Positions 1 through 12,072 of a stretch of DNA of 64,000 bases are shown piece by piece. Every line of letters begins with the position of its first letter. The stretch's first letter is position 1. Made by a program: the position numbers and the translations under genes. Origin of the DNA: Aulostomus chinensis (Eukaryota > Chordata > Actinopteri > Syngnathiformes > Aulostomidae); assembly GCA_037954235.1 (NCBI GenBank), contig JBBMOA010000003.1:6439453-6503452 (forward strand), given 5' to 3'. Under the pieces are notes generated by a model. It ran no database searches and was not told where the DNA came from. It was given only the letters and a program-made list of their open reading frames with translations.

Positions 1-552
1 GGCTTATGATGCATGTTGACATTGCACATGAATGCACCTTAATTTGAAAATAATATATGATAATATTAAAATAATGAAAAAAATATATGATACAGTGTGA
101 TGGGGCAGTGCTGTTGTTCCCTTCTGTGCTTCCTCCATCACTGGTGGAAGAATCACGCTGTCCCTTTACTTGATGTCAAATGGAATAGTACACTGGTAGA
201 AGGATGTGTGTGGAGCTGGATGCTCGCTCGATAGCTATGGCAAGCCATTTTAACATTTAATGGTCAGAGTGGACCTGTGTTGTAGATATCCATGATTGAG
301 TTCTCCCAGTCAAAATGAAAATTTCACATCTAAACAATGTCATTCTTTCCATCCACAACTGTCATTTCACATAGCTACAGGTTGTATGGACATATTGTCA
401 CTTTCCTCCATTCCTGTTTATAGGGCTTTAACATTTCAAATATGTTTGATTCCATTGCTGATTCGATAAAAGATATCTGCAATTAAATTAGGACTATTTG
501 TAATTCCAGTTTGAGAAATCTGCAACGTACTTTTGGTTAGTTAAAATTTCAG

Positions 553-691
553 CCATCCATTTTCTACTGCTTATCCTGTTCATAGGTCGCGGAGGGGAGA
601 ACATGCAAACTCCTCACAGAAAAGCCCAAGGCTCGAACCTGAGACTCGAACCTGAGGTGACAGTGCTAACCACTGCACCACAGTGCCGCCC
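553..691 (-). mobile_element. Internally deleted tRNA-derived SINE (DANA/V-SINE-like)
   Basis: Read on the minus strand, the right end gives a tRNA-like head (GGGCGGCACTGTGGTGCAGT, with an A-box-like TGGTGCAGTGG). A B-box-like segment follows, then a piece of the conserved GTTTGCATGTTCTCCC body, then a jump to the 3' tail ending in GGATGG. Most of the central body is missing. The B-box segment is locally duplicated: ACTCGAACCTGAG appears twice, back to back, on the plus strand. I found no convincing target-site duplication. The family assignment rests on my memory of the DANA/HE1-type consensus. Confidence 0.8.
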
Positions 692-1210
692 ATCTGTAAC
701 ACCATTTTAAGATATTTTATTTTAAGTTTAAATTAGTCAACCCAATGTTATAGACATCTTGAGTGTGAAAGTGGAGTTAGTCATAATTTAATTGCAAATA
801 TCTCTTATGGACTTACAGATATTTTTTTCAAATTAATTTTTAAACAGAAACAAGGGATATTTTTAACATCATTCTATCTGGTCAAATTGTATTTGCATAT
901 ATCTGGAATTCTAGTTCTGACTTTGGGATATCTGTAATTTGGGAAGGGGAGGCAGCAGGTGGTAGGAGGAGCTTGCAGAACTGTGGGAGTTCAGTAAAGT
1001 TGGAGCAGTTATAATATATCATAATTCTGTTTTTGACAGACTGACGCTGATTCTGTTTCTCTTGTCTGCTCTGTGTGATTTGTCCTGGATAAGACATACA
1101 GCCAATGGATGAAGACACCCGTTGTGTTTTACTGTAGGTACTCGGGGTCAATATAGAAACTATAGAGATAAACACATCACACCACAAAGACAAATAACAT
1201 GTAAAAGATT

Positions 1211-1474
1211 CCATCCATCCATCTTCTACAGCTTATCCTGTTAAGGGTTGGGGGGTTCACCCTGGACGGGTCGCCAGTCCATCGCAGGACCAACACATAT
1301 AGCCAGACAACCATTCACACTCACATTCATACCTACGGTCAATTTAGAGTATCAATCAGCCTCGTCCCCTCTTGATGTCTTTGGACTGTGGGAGGAAGCC
1401 GGAGTACCAGAGAGAACCTATGCCTTCTTGCTGTGAGGCGACAGTGCAAACCACTGCACCACCGTGCTGCCCCT
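1211..1474 (-). mobile_element. tRNA-derived SINE with target-site duplication
   Basis: This minus-strand copy has the GGGCAGCACGGTGGTGCAGT head, the segment 'ctttggactgtgggaggaagc' on the plus strand, and a (GGAT)n tail at its left end. It lacks the B-box and the 'acatgcagactcc' body segment seen in the copy at 42925. It is flanked by CATGTAAAAGATT (1198-1210) and CATGTAACAGATT (1475-1487), a 13-bp duplication matching at 12 positions, which fixes both ends of the insertion. An A run follows the right duplication. Confidence 0.88.
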
Positions 1475-2487
1475 CATGTAACAGATTTCGGACCAAATAA
1501 AAAAAAAAAAAAAGATTTATCATTTAGCCCACATTATTGCCACGGACATGAATATGAATGAGGTTTTCTCCCTCAGAACCAAATCTCGGAATGTGTTTGT
1601 AGTCAGATATGGTTTTTGTCTAGGGGGCCAGGATTTTCAGTTTTGTAGTGCGATAACATTGAAATCACAATCAAAACAATCATTTTTACATTCTCTCATC
1701 ACATGGATTTATTGAAAATAGATTTATCAATTTGTGAACCCCTCAAGGACCCATGGTGGTCCCCGGGCCATGTGATGACCACTTATCTGAAGGATAAGAC
1801 TATGTAAGAAGAAAATGTCACTGGCTGTTGAAGACATTTAAAGTGGCAACATGTATAAGCTGCAGGTTTACATTTGAATAGTCAGTAGAAGATTTTCACC
1901 TTCCTGCAAAAGTAACAGTTCCCTGCAAACCTGTTTATTTTTGCAGGAAATTAATTATTACCTTTGAATAAATGTATTACATTTTTGGGGTAATTACATT
2001 TAAAGCTGTATATTTGTGTTTGTACACATTTGCAGGTGTATCAACAAGGCTGTTCTATTATGTTGTATTAGTTAGGTCAATCTAGTTAATTGGCAAGTGA
2101 GTTTACAGCCTTGATTTTATGAAACTGAAATATCTGCAAACTTGATTACGATATAAAATGTTTACATGCCCACAGAGCAAGCATCTGCCATACTGGTGAT
2201 ACTTAAATCAGGCATACATCAAATAAACAAGTATTCATGCTTTTAAATCAAGCTGCACTTTACTGTCATCACTTCACTGCCTATTGACTTTGTATTTAAT
2301 TCAGCACTATTTGATATTCCCACACAACAAAACTGGCTTCATATCTTGATTGCAATCTTTCAGACAGAAGTCTGCATGGAGGGGGGAGCAGCGGGATCTT
2401 TGAAGTGATGGCATCTTATCTAGTTTCAGTCCTCATAACGGGACAAGTAGGAGGTGACGAGATAAGAGGCATCTTTTGGCATGAGGG

Positions 2488-2490
<3 letters not shown>

Positions 2491-2536
<46 letters not shown>

Positions 2537-2547
2537 AAGAGAGAGAG
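2491..2547. repeat. (GA)n microsatellite
   Basis: A nearly pure GA tract with two interruptions (GAGCGA and GAAAGA), followed directly by a short GACAGACAGA stretch. Confidence 0.97.
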
Positions 2548-3198
2548 TCAGACAGACAGACCTTAAAGACACCATGTGTGACCTCTGCATGTTTATGGAT
2601 GTCTGAGTCTATTTGCTTGTTTCGTGTTCATGCTGTGGCTGAACATTGTGTGTAGAACCTAAACTTTGATGCCTTCAGGGTTTCATGGACCACCAGGGCT
2701 CCCTCAAGGTAACAACAAATTCAAATTAAATTGGGTTATTTGCAAGAAACTTTAAGTTTGATCATCCTTATTGGGTTCTGGGAAACAATCACATAATGGG
2801 ATTCTATTTGACACAAGTTTGAAATGAGTGTCTCCAGTTGGCCAGTAGGGGTCTGCAATTCACCAGTCTTTTGACATGTGTCCGAAGGGGCCTTCACGGA
2901 CTGGTGGAAATATTAACTGTACAGTTACTGATCGTTCGCAGTGGATTGGAGAACGATTTCAGTAGAAGTTATTAATCCTGAATTCAAGTCGCTAGTGTTT
3001 AAGTAGAGGTTTGGCTCAAAGTTTTTAGCTTCTCTCTCCCTGCAGACAGAGGAATCCTTTCACCGGTCCTCAAACAGTAGCGATGCATTCAAATAAAAAA
3101 AAAAAGAAGCTTGGTACACAAATTATGTGTCACATGAGTGCAAATTTTAACATGCAATAGCCTTGACTGAATAGTCTGGACATACTGGAAACATGTTA

Positions 3199-3256
3199 TG
3201 CGTCACAAATGAGGCGCATATTCGTTATAAAAAAAACCCGCTTTGACTTGTGCAGT
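3199..3256 (+). promoter_or_regulatory. Probable core promoter with TATA box
   Basis: TATAAAA lies at 3226-3232. A CRE/AP-1-like TGCGTCAC sits about 20 bp upstream (3199-3206). A plausible start site is about 3254, in TGCAGTTGG, some 28 bp after the TATA box. The CpG-rich block begins immediately downstream and the probable first exon ends at a good donor, so the pieces support one another. No transcript evidence was available, and the exact start site is an inference. Confidence 0.5.
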
Positions 3257-3738
3257 TGGAGTTAACGAGGAGTACCTGAAGGCAGCACAATATATCTCCC
3301 TTTGCCAAACCCCCTTTTTACGCCTTTGGAGAGCTGGGTCCTTCGCACAGCAGCACTAAACCGTTCACTCCTCTACGATCAGGCTACATGTGAGCTGAAA
3401 CGGTAGGCTGACCCCGACATGACGAGGAACTCAGAGCCGAGCACGACTTTCACCCGCTCGTCATACCTGCACTGATTTGGTTTTTCACCAAGCCGTTGGG
3501 TGTGTAAACTCGTCAAAGTTGGATTGCCAACAAGTCATCTGCAAGTCTGGACTGGCCGCCGGTGGAATTTGTGATCTGGTAATCTGGAGAAATAATGATG
3601 TGATTTCTGCTCCGGCTCATTTGCCTCCATGCGCACCGGCTGCGAACACATGGGATACTCTCAATGAAAAGTTGTCGGCTTGGCTGGGACGCGGAGTAAA
3701 GAACGGAGGAGAGTTGGATAAGGGGGACAAGGGGCAAG
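3254..3738 (+). other. Probable noncoding first exon of a long gene
   Basis: The stretch from the inferred start site to the donor at 3739 looks like a 5' untranslated exon. It is CpG-rich, lacks a long ATG-initiated frame, and contains several short upstream ORFs: 18 codons from 3419, 12 codons from the ATG in CCATGCGCACC, and 11 codons from the ATG in TCAATGAAAAG. The frame open across the donor (3477-3803) begins with TTG, not ATG, so I do not call it coding. It ends CAAG|GTGAGT. The coding exons would lie downstream, and I could not find them in this window. The gene cannot be identified from this exon. Confidence 0.45.
3419..3475 (+). other. Upstream ORF, 18 codons, in the probable 5' UTR
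   Basis: An ATG at 3419 opens MTRNSEPSTTFTRSSYLH and stops at TGA 3473-3475. It lies wholly within the probable first exon. If the exon is real, this and the later short ATG frames would tend to reduce initiation at a downstream start codon. The peptide matches nothing I know. Confidence 0.3.
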
Positions 3739-3744
3739 GTGAGT
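3739..3744 (+). other. Splice donor, start of a probable giant first intron
   Basis: CAAG|GTGAGT is a full U1-complementary donor at the downstream edge of the CpG-rich exon. No clear acceptor and coding exon pair follows in the next 60 kb. Confidence 0.5.
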
Positions 3745-4760
3745 GGTGTGCTCCACTAGTGCGACTCTCTCTGCTGGACGCGGTCGAGACTTCGCGTGTT
3801 TGACCGAGTTCTAATTTAAGTGCTCGAGTCTTCCCACTTGTTTCCCCTGCAGCAGTAAGGTGATACTAGTAAGAAAGGTATCACTATAAAAACATGTTTT
3901 AACTTCAATTAAATTCCTACCCGGCTCGCTTTGTGCGTGAAAACGGACCCGGCAGCAGGTTAATCCAACAGTAGCTGGGGGAGCTAACACCAGCCCGGAC
4001 TCCGGCGGTTCACTTGAGTCAGCTAACTTTCCACATTCAGCCCAGAGGAGTTTCTCTCTCCACCAAACCAGGCTCTCCGCTGCTCTACGTACGTTTTTCT
4101 TGAGAGGAAATTGACTTTGCCAATGAAAGGCATTAGCAAAGTAGCCTGTCTAAATAACACAAAGTTTTTACAAAACTGGCAAAAACAAACAAAAAACAAA
4201 ACCCTGAAGAACTCCTACTTGATAGAAAAGAAGTGAACATGTGCGAAAACATAAGTAGCGTTAAACATTTCCAAGTATTTCTAATTTTTTTTAATGAATA
4301 TCATTTAGAGACAGATTAATGATGCAGGATCATGATGGGGATGTAGATTTAAATTTAAAATTTATATATCACGAGAGTTTCTGAGATTCAATTTGGGATT
4401 CCAGAATATTAAAGTATTTAAAACTTCTGTTCTCAATAAGTCGTGCAAATTGAATCTTGGGCTCTTTTTGATTTGTGATGTATAAGAAAAGCGTACTTGA
4501 AGACATTTTAAATTGTTATTCTGACCAAACAGAAACAAAAAAACCCCCAAAGTTCATGGCAACTTGTTCAGTGTTTTACTCTGTTGATGAATATTCGCTT
4601 GGTTACCAGTGTCAAAGCTGTCAGTCCAACACAGAGAGAGTGTGTGACAATTGGGTTTTTGCGTCCTGTGGGTGATGGTCACCTCTCCCAGTCTTGTGGC
4701 TTCTTAAAGCACAGCCATCTGTTTGCCTATCTGAACTGAAGGATTAGTATAAGCCAGGAA

Positions 4761-4798
<38 letters not shown>
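4761..4798. repeat. (ATG)n trinucleotide microsatellite
   Basis: About 12 uninterrupted ATG/GAT units. On the minus strand it reads as poly-serine in one frame, but no gene supports that. Confidence 0.97.
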
Positions 4799-4799
<1 letters not shown>

Positions 4800-6515
4800 G
4801 CTCATTTAACTGTGTTTGGTGGTGGTATTTGGGAAACGGGATGCTGCGAGCTTCTGATTGTCTGTCTGTACATTTAAGATGAAATTGAATTCCTGTTTTC
4901 TCACCCTGTTCCCTGTAGAATAACACAACAATGAATGTTGTTTTCTTGTAGGATTGCATGTTTATGGTTAATTCCTACAAGTTGCAGTGATGACATTATT
5001 GACAGCTGTGCAAAGCCAAAGTAACTGAAAAGAGAAAAGGTGATTCGGAGCATTTAAAAGACGACTTTATGTCGGACCAGAATCAGATCAGCCCTCGACG
5101 TGAAGGAATAAAGATCCGCGAGTGCGACATGTCTGAACAGGTTTTATTGCTTCCTCAAGTGCAAGTTGTGGTCCCGGCTGTCAGATGAAGCGTGTGTGAG
5201 ACACAAGTGGAGCACGTGTTTTAAAAGAATAACTGATTACCGCAACTAGGCAGCATGTTTGTGTAACTGTACCTGAATGGTCGGGTATCTGATCGCAGAT
5301 GTGTGGATGTTTTTTGCTCGATGTATAAATGCCATCATTATCATGCCTGACCTTTTTTTTAAAGGCCTGACCTGGCATCACTGGAGATGGAAAACAGGAC
5401 ATTTCAAATAGGCGTCAAATCAATGGATTATATATTTTATGCAATCCAGGAAACCTGCTTGGAAAATTGTAATGACTCATTGAGGGAAATGATGAAATCC
5501 AAAGGTCGAAGGCTTCTTTTTTAATCTCTAGTTGTGTATCATACGTATATTTTGATGGTAACAAGTTAAGTCAACTTAGGCTGAAGACATCAAGGCTTCT
5601 ACTTAATTATTCCTCACCACTTTACAGGAGGAATTCACTTGAATCCATTTGTCTGTATAGATGTCAACATTTAACTGACAGGCTTTCTGACAGCAGACAT
5701 GGTTAAGTGCTTCTCCAGTAAACAATATTAACCTCACAAATTCTGTCACAGTCAAGGTGCCAAAGGTCAAAAGGTGAAGGGGGTTGGGTGTCAACTGCTG
5801 TTGTTTGCTGTGTCTGGCAGCTGGAGGGACTGCAGGGAGCATGTGGTGTTGAAACCTTTTATCATTCTTCCAACCAAACAAATGGCTTTGTTAACTGGTG
5901 CCCCAATGAAGTGTTTGTGTTGTGTAGTATCAGGTGTGATGTTGGGGTCTGACAATAAATAGGATGGGGGGGGGGGGGCATCATGGATATCGGAGTATTT
6001 GATAAACCGCAACTGCTGGTGATGACACTCGATCGGCTCGGGCGTTGATCAAGTGTCTCCTCACACGAAGCAATCTGTATCATGCCAAGCTTGTTTGTCC
6101 TTTCAAAGTCCAGTTTGTTTGACCAGACTGACTGTTAACCACGCCCAGGCACAGCTCACTGTCTTGGCCCTGGCACAGTTTGAGGAGGCGCTTCAATACG
6201 TACAGCCACTTGTATACCAGCGAGACAACAGAATATGGACATGAATGTAATCAGGCAGTCAGCGACAAAACGGTTAGTACGACAGTGTTGATTACATAGT
6301 CCAGCTATGTAGAGGCTGGTGTTGCAGTGCGGTGAGGGCTGGAACATGGACGCATTGGCTAGCTTTGCCCAGGCAGTTTGAAAGTATATGTGCAGAGGTT
6401 CTGTGGTGTTAGCTGTTCCTCGGCAGTCATGCTAGACTGTTGTCCCCCAAAAGCGAGCACATAGACCATGTTGGCAATTTAAGTGAACAGCCTATAATCA
6501 CGTATTAGTGACTGA

Positions 6516-6529
6516 TGCCATCTAGTGGC
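6516..6529 (-). promoter_or_regulatory. Candidate CTCF binding core
   Basis: The minus strand reads GCCACTAGATGGCA, which satisfies the vertebrate CTCF core CCASYAGRKGGCR at every position. The site lies about 3 kb inside the probable first intron. Binding in any tissue is unknown. Confidence 0.45.
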
Positions 6530-8828
6530 CACAGTCATTATGACCACATGGAAGTATGCAGCCCACTGACATAAATGAGATAAAAGCGGAGAAAAATCTG
6601 TTCATGGACTGGAGATGAAGGAGGGACTGATACAGTAAAGGTGACAGCAGCTTTGGAGCCTCTTGTGGCTTGATGTTGTAGAAAGCTGTTTCCACAGTCT
6701 CTTCTATTTAATGCTTTTTAAATCTGATATTTGGATATCGTACGGTTGCTTACATGGAGTGGATTCCATATGGTGGGAGCTGGCTTTTGATGTAATGTTT
6801 CCAGATTCAGTGCTGTGCGTTGGCTTCATGTTTTCATCAAACCATTTGAATCACTCATTTGAATCCAAACCATGATCTTTCATACACCTAACCATATGTT
6901 TTTGTGCCCAAATGTAACCAGGCCTTGCTGAAAATGTGTTGTATTGAAAGGTGCAACAGATTAATGGTCCAATCCCGATTCAGTGTTGTGACACACCCGC
7001 AGCAGGCATGGAGTTGATTGGCTGCATTGCAAAACTGCTGGAACCAACTTCCTAACTTCCTCCTCAGCATTGAAATGATCATTTTAAGGCTGCAGCAATT
7101 AGCTGAAATGAAATGCCAGCTTGCAGAGTGCGAATTGTCCTCTTCGTGTTGTCCTGCGACATCTGTGGAATTGTAATGGAGGATTTGACCCTTTGTTGAC
7201 CCTGTCCAAACAAACACCTGTGTAGTGATTCTGACCTTTAGTCAGCATACATTCCTCACCTGTGCAGGAGCTGAATTAGCTCTAAAAGTGGGTAGAAATA
7301 GAATGGCTCCTGATATAGAATTTGCAGTCATATTTTCGTGCAATGTATATTTAGTGTATTATTTCACATATCTACATGTGAGCAGCATTTTAATATAGTC
7401 ATAGTAGGGCTCAATAAATGTTAGTTCAAATGTTAGTTTAATCTACATCACTATATATGACAACAGGATCCTAGATTATACTCATAAAATATTAGTTTTG
7501 GTTCATTTTGGCTACCATATAACACAGATACAGTGTAGCTTTGAAAGGCCAATGTGGGTATCATTGCACAGTGCAACCCTGCAACCATAATGGGCACTAA
7601 TAGAATGTTGCCCCTCTCATTCAATAGTGAGCATTTGTGACCAGCTATTAATACATTTGCACGCTGCATATGGTTGGAAGACAGTTGGCTCAAACTTCTT
7701 TGAATCCACTTTTCAAGTATAACTTCAGAATTCTCAATGCCATTTTCGACCGACGTTCAGTCTTTAATCATGCTAGTTTGAGAGGGACATCACTCCAAAG
7801 AGGATCATCAAAATACACCTTATTAGGAAATGCAGCCATGGCTCAACATGTGAATGTGCAGCTTGCCCAGCAGGGGTTTTGATCTCCTCCAATCCCATGG
7901 CCAGATTAGATACTCAATTTAATTATGTCAGTCAGCATTAAGTCAGTAACCTTATCAAAGTGGTCTGCCAGTTTAATGGAGCTTTGTGAGGCAACAGATG
8001 CGCCTAGATTAGGGACAATATGCTTGTGGTGCAAACTCTGAGCAGAGGAGTAAAAGACGTGGAATCTGATACGAGGTGCCCCATCTCCCAGATACCACAC
8101 CGCCATGCTGAGACCTCAAGATAGCAGACATTAAATATAGTCTGAAGTTATTAAGTATGTCTTAAAGTTCCTGGACTCTCAAGGGGTGTGTGGAAAATGG
8201 ATTCAAGATCTTTTTATACATCATTTACTCTATATTCACATATTCATGCTCTAATGACGATGCAGAAACCCTGGTGGAAAAGTGAAAAGGAAACTCAATG
8301 AAGTGGTTGATGTAAATTTTCTAAGCTTTTCAAGAAATTCCCTCAAGTCCAAGCACCCTGAATATCTGATGTGTTTCTGTCTTTCCTTGGTGGGTAGGTC
8401 TGTGTCTTCAATGCTTCCTGGAAGCCTGGACACGACCAGTTATCCTTACAAGTGACTCCCTTCAATTTAGATTCATTCATGATTTCCCTGCACTTCTTTT
8501 TGGCAGTGAACATAACGATTCTCAGCCCCAAGCTGAACAAGATGAAGTTCACATCTTCCTGTGTCCATCCACATCTGAATAAGCCCTTTTTTTTTCTTTC
8601 TTAAGTGGCTGAGGATTTTCTTTGATATCAAGAATAGTTAGAAGACCCCTCGGGAATCTCCGAGGATTTAATTAGACAAGATTCAGATATGCAGATGCAT
8701 GGAGTGCAGTGGAATGTCAAATAGATGTGAGCGATGAAATCTCTTTGAAGCGGCAAGTGAAGTCGTCTTTAATAGTGTGAATTATTAACTCATGAGGGTA
8801 TGCTGCATACTTCCACCACATGCAGCTC

Positions 8829-8850
8829 GTGTATGTGTGTGTGTGTGTGT
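8829..8850. repeat. Short (GT)n microsatellite
   Basis: About ten GT units with one TA interruption near the left edge. Confidence 0.95.
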
Positions 8851-10283
8851 TGTAGGGCTATGTGTGGGGGCTTGCAATTGTTCCCTCATGAATGTAGCTT
8901 GTGTGTTTGTGTCAGGTCAGTTTTTAACGTGCGATGCGATGTGTAGGGTCACAGAAGTACAGTGTTCCACCTGAGCTGGAATCAGATTTGGAAGAATCTA
9001 CAAAAGACTCTCGTTTGCTGTATTGTTGATATATTCTGCCTATTGGGACATGCATGCAAAACATGTAACTGAATATGCATGAGAATGAACAATGAAATAT
9101 TGAGGGCTCAAAATAAAAACAAAAGACAGTAAATGCATGCTAACCAGATCTTTGTGCTGCCATTGTCTCCAGAGATATTCCCAAACTTTGTCTCTGCCTC
9201 AAGACAGCAGCAACATGGCTGACATTGGCTGGTGCTTAAAAACAATTGCAAATTGTCCAAGAAATTCCTCAAGACCCCTCTCAGTATTTTTCCATAGACA
9301 GCTTTTCTTCTACTACTCCTTTGTTTGTTATATCAGTAATTATCACTGTCTATACTGCAATCTTAAGATATTATTGCATGGCCTATTATATTTATTCCGA
9401 AGCATTTGATGGTAAAACATCAAAGGCAAATTTCCCTTTTTTTGTGTCATAGCCACAGTTTGCTTGACAATTAAATGGAAACACAACTAATGTCTTGTAC
9501 TTTAAGTGAAGATTCATTGCCACATTGAACTGAATAAAATCATGATCCTTCCAAAAGAATGTTTAAAAATGCCAGGAAAAAAACCTTACTGTGTTTGCGT
9601 GGGAGTGCTTGTTGAGTAACATGAGTATATCACTGAGGGTAAACCTGAAATGTAAGTTTGCAGAAAAATCTTTGAAGTCTACTGGTTAAGTCTGTTACCA
9701 GAAGGCGTTAAACATAATATGATTTAATCTTCTGTCTGTGCTTTCTTCCTTCATAATTCTTTCACTCTGCTTCACTTTATTGCTAAACTCAAGCATTTTC
9801 AATCTTTCCTCTGCAGATTTCATCGCTTCTAACTCAACACTTCCTTCAGCTCTCATTTTCTCAGTGTTCCCTTGTGCCTTCATTCATGCCTCACCATGCT
9901 CCCATATCATTTTCCATCTGTCTGTGGAGCTGAAGCAGCCATTTGTAGAAAGCCCTTTGAGCAGGAGGCAGAGCCGGCAAGATAGGGTGACCTGGATCAG
10001 AGGGGCTTTGTCATCGTGCTTATGATGAGAAGATGAGACCTCCACATGGGGAAGGCCAGGGTGCAGGGACTGCTGAACACATGTACCTACATGCACACAC
10101 CCTTTCGACCTCTGCTTACATACATCATCTAATTTACCCTCAATATCCACTAAAAGTTTGCTTGGATATGGAAAATGAGGCAAATAGGATTAGTAGAGTA
10201 AAAACAGCTTCACTCTGATATGTTGTTATTACCATTTTGGACAGAAGAGTTTGCTGAATGATTAATTTGGCTTGTAGTGTCAA

Positions 10284-10851
10284 CAGCTGTGTTTCCATAA
10301 AGGAATTCTGATGCATATTTTGGTATTTTGCTTTTCATGGAAAAGCCATAAGACACAGAAACTACCTCAAATTTGCCTGAGGCGCTTGGGCATTTTTCAA
10401 AAAAAGTATAAATTCACAAAACACGAGATGGAATCACTCAATTCAATAAACTCTGATTAGATGAATCTTTTACTCACATGACTAACCAGCTGTCTCAGCC
10501 GCAATCGTCTTCCCAGATATCTTCCAGACTTTGGTTTTGCGTTAACATATCCAATACGCTGGTGCCAAAGAACAATTACAGTACATGTCCAAATGAAGGT
10601 GACTCCTTAAGAGCTCGCTCCATTTTTCACGGGTAGATGGCTGTAGACGGCCTAAACAATGAACCAGCCGAGTCGTCTTCTTCTACGCTGTTTGTCACAG
10701 TGCCATCTAAACGTAGCCCGTATAGCCATCTTCTCGTGTGAATACGCACTACACAACCTGGTTTCTCTGCTTCATACCATCTGACGGAAATAGCTGAAAT
10801 TTAAATTTCTGCCCTCACTTAAAATCCATCTGACATTTAATGGGAACAGCT
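10284..10851. mobile_element. Possible inverted-repeat DNA transposon (MITE)
   Basis: The left end reads AGCTGTGTTTCCATAAA and the right end, read on the minus strand, reads AGCTGTTCCCATTAAA. They are similar over about 16 positions and point inwards. The interior carries a CGTCTTCTTCTACGCTGTTTG segment familiar from fish DNA elements. There is no coding capacity and no clean target duplication. A similar end (AGCTGTGTTTCCAAA) occurs alone near 18431. The superfamily (PIF/Harbinger or other) is not settled. Confidence 0.4.
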
Positions 10852-12061
10852 AGAGGTGAGCCTACTCATGCTCGTGATGCTCATCACATTAATGGCTGCT
10901 GCTAACCACACTGAGCTTGCAGGGATGCTGGTCTCTAGTTCAAGTTGGGAGTGTAGTGGACCACCATATCATTTCTCAAGCACCATCAAAGGTGAGAGAA
11001 AGTTGACGCTATCACGTGTGGGAAAAGAAGCTCCTGTTTTTTGCTGAGCAAGGAAAAATGAGCAAAAACTCTGATATAGTGTGAGATGGTGAATACGTGA
11101 TTGGAATAGATGACAAGCACTCCCTCTTGTTAAGCTTCCTAGGGCTGCATATGCTACCAACTGTGATACTTGTGCATACTTCAGCTTGCCCATGGCACAG
11201 TGTCCTCACATTCTTCCTGGAGCATGCCTATGGCTTGCTTTCCTGACATTCTTTCTGCGTGGTCACAAATGTTGGACAGTGTGCGGACAGGTCCACAAAC
11301 CTTCAGAGACATAAATTTGTTATGACATGTCGTACTGACCAATGCACCCAACGGACCTGCAGACATGGAACTTTTTAGAAACCAAAGACTTATACTTTAA
11401 CAGGCTGAGGCACTTAACACATGAAGGTCAGTTTATGGTTTCCAACACTCCCTCCTCTGCTTTATTTAACCTTGCGTTGATGTCAAAATTAAAAGAGCAC
11501 AACCGAAAGCTGTCACTTTCAAGGTCTAAAACCCTGTCTTACACACATAGAGAAGGAACACATGCACACATTTCCATCAGATTAGTCCAGAATGTGTGAA
11601 CCGTTTGGCAGTAGACAAGGTAAACAGGGACTTGTTTGGTTCTGTTATTGTGGTACACTCTGCACCTACGCATTCCTGTGTACACTCGATAGATATGTAG
11701 ATGCATGAGAATGCCACTTTGCATTGTTTGCAAAGTTTGTTTTTTTTTTTGCATGCACTGGTGCAAGAATTTTTTTTCAGACACTTAGAAAGGGGGGATC
11801 TACTGGTCTTGAACCCCCCTTTGCCTTCTCTGTATGAGAAGGGGTGACGGTTGGGGGGGGGGGTGGCACTGCTTTCCTTTGTTTCTTTTGTCAAGAGAAG
11901 GCTGAAAGGATCAGCCAACCCGAGAGGAGGTTTGTGCGAACAAGTGGGGGTAAGGGAGGTGAGGCATACCCAAGGAGAAATTGAAGGGTGTAGTCTCCTT
12001 CCTGGTTTGTTAGGTAGAAAACAGCTGGTGTTGACATTAGATTCCTCCTCTGTCTCCTCAG

Positions 12062-12072
12062 AGGAAGGACAG
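12062..12072 (+). other. Candidate 11-nt microexon
   Basis: A textbook acceptor (TTCCTCCTCTGTCTCCTCAG, ending 12061) is followed by AGGAAGGACAG and then a full donor, GTGAGT (12073-12078). Eleven bases is very short, and a chance pairing of two good sites is possible. The strand agrees with the probable gene at 3254. Confidence 0.2.

Larger units (their letters stand above)
1..3198. other. AT-rich flanking DNA upstream of the promoter
   Basis: No gene was recognised here. The stretch holds two minus-strand SINE copies (553 and 1211), a long A run just after the second one (about 1499-1514), a (GA)n tract at 2491-2547, and otherwise unremarkable AT-rich sequence. A near-match to a CTCF core lies at 2839-2856 but is weaker than the one at 6516. 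Confidence 0.6.
3240..4090. other. CpG-rich island-like block
   Basis: CpG dinucleotides are clearly denser here than in the flanks, for example in GCCGCCGGTGG, GCGCACCGGCTGCG, GACGCGGTCGAGACTTCGCG and CCCGGACTCCGGCGG. The surrounding tens of kilobases are CpG-poor. In vertebrates this composition usually marks a promoter, which agrees with the TATA box at its left edge. I judged it by eye, not from an observed/expected calculation. Confidence 0.6.
3745..10283. other. Intron-like sequence without recognised genes
   Basis: It contains an ATG-trinucleotide repeat (4761), a poly-G run (5966-5978), a CTCF-like core (6516), a GT tract (8829) and otherwise unique-looking AT-rich DNA. Open frames here are short and lack recognisable domains. 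Confidence 0.5.

Noticed and set aside
3477..3803. 108-codon frame across the CpG-rich exon
   Set aside because: It starts with TTG rather than ATG and runs through a strong splice donor into intron sequence. A noncoding exon explains the region better.
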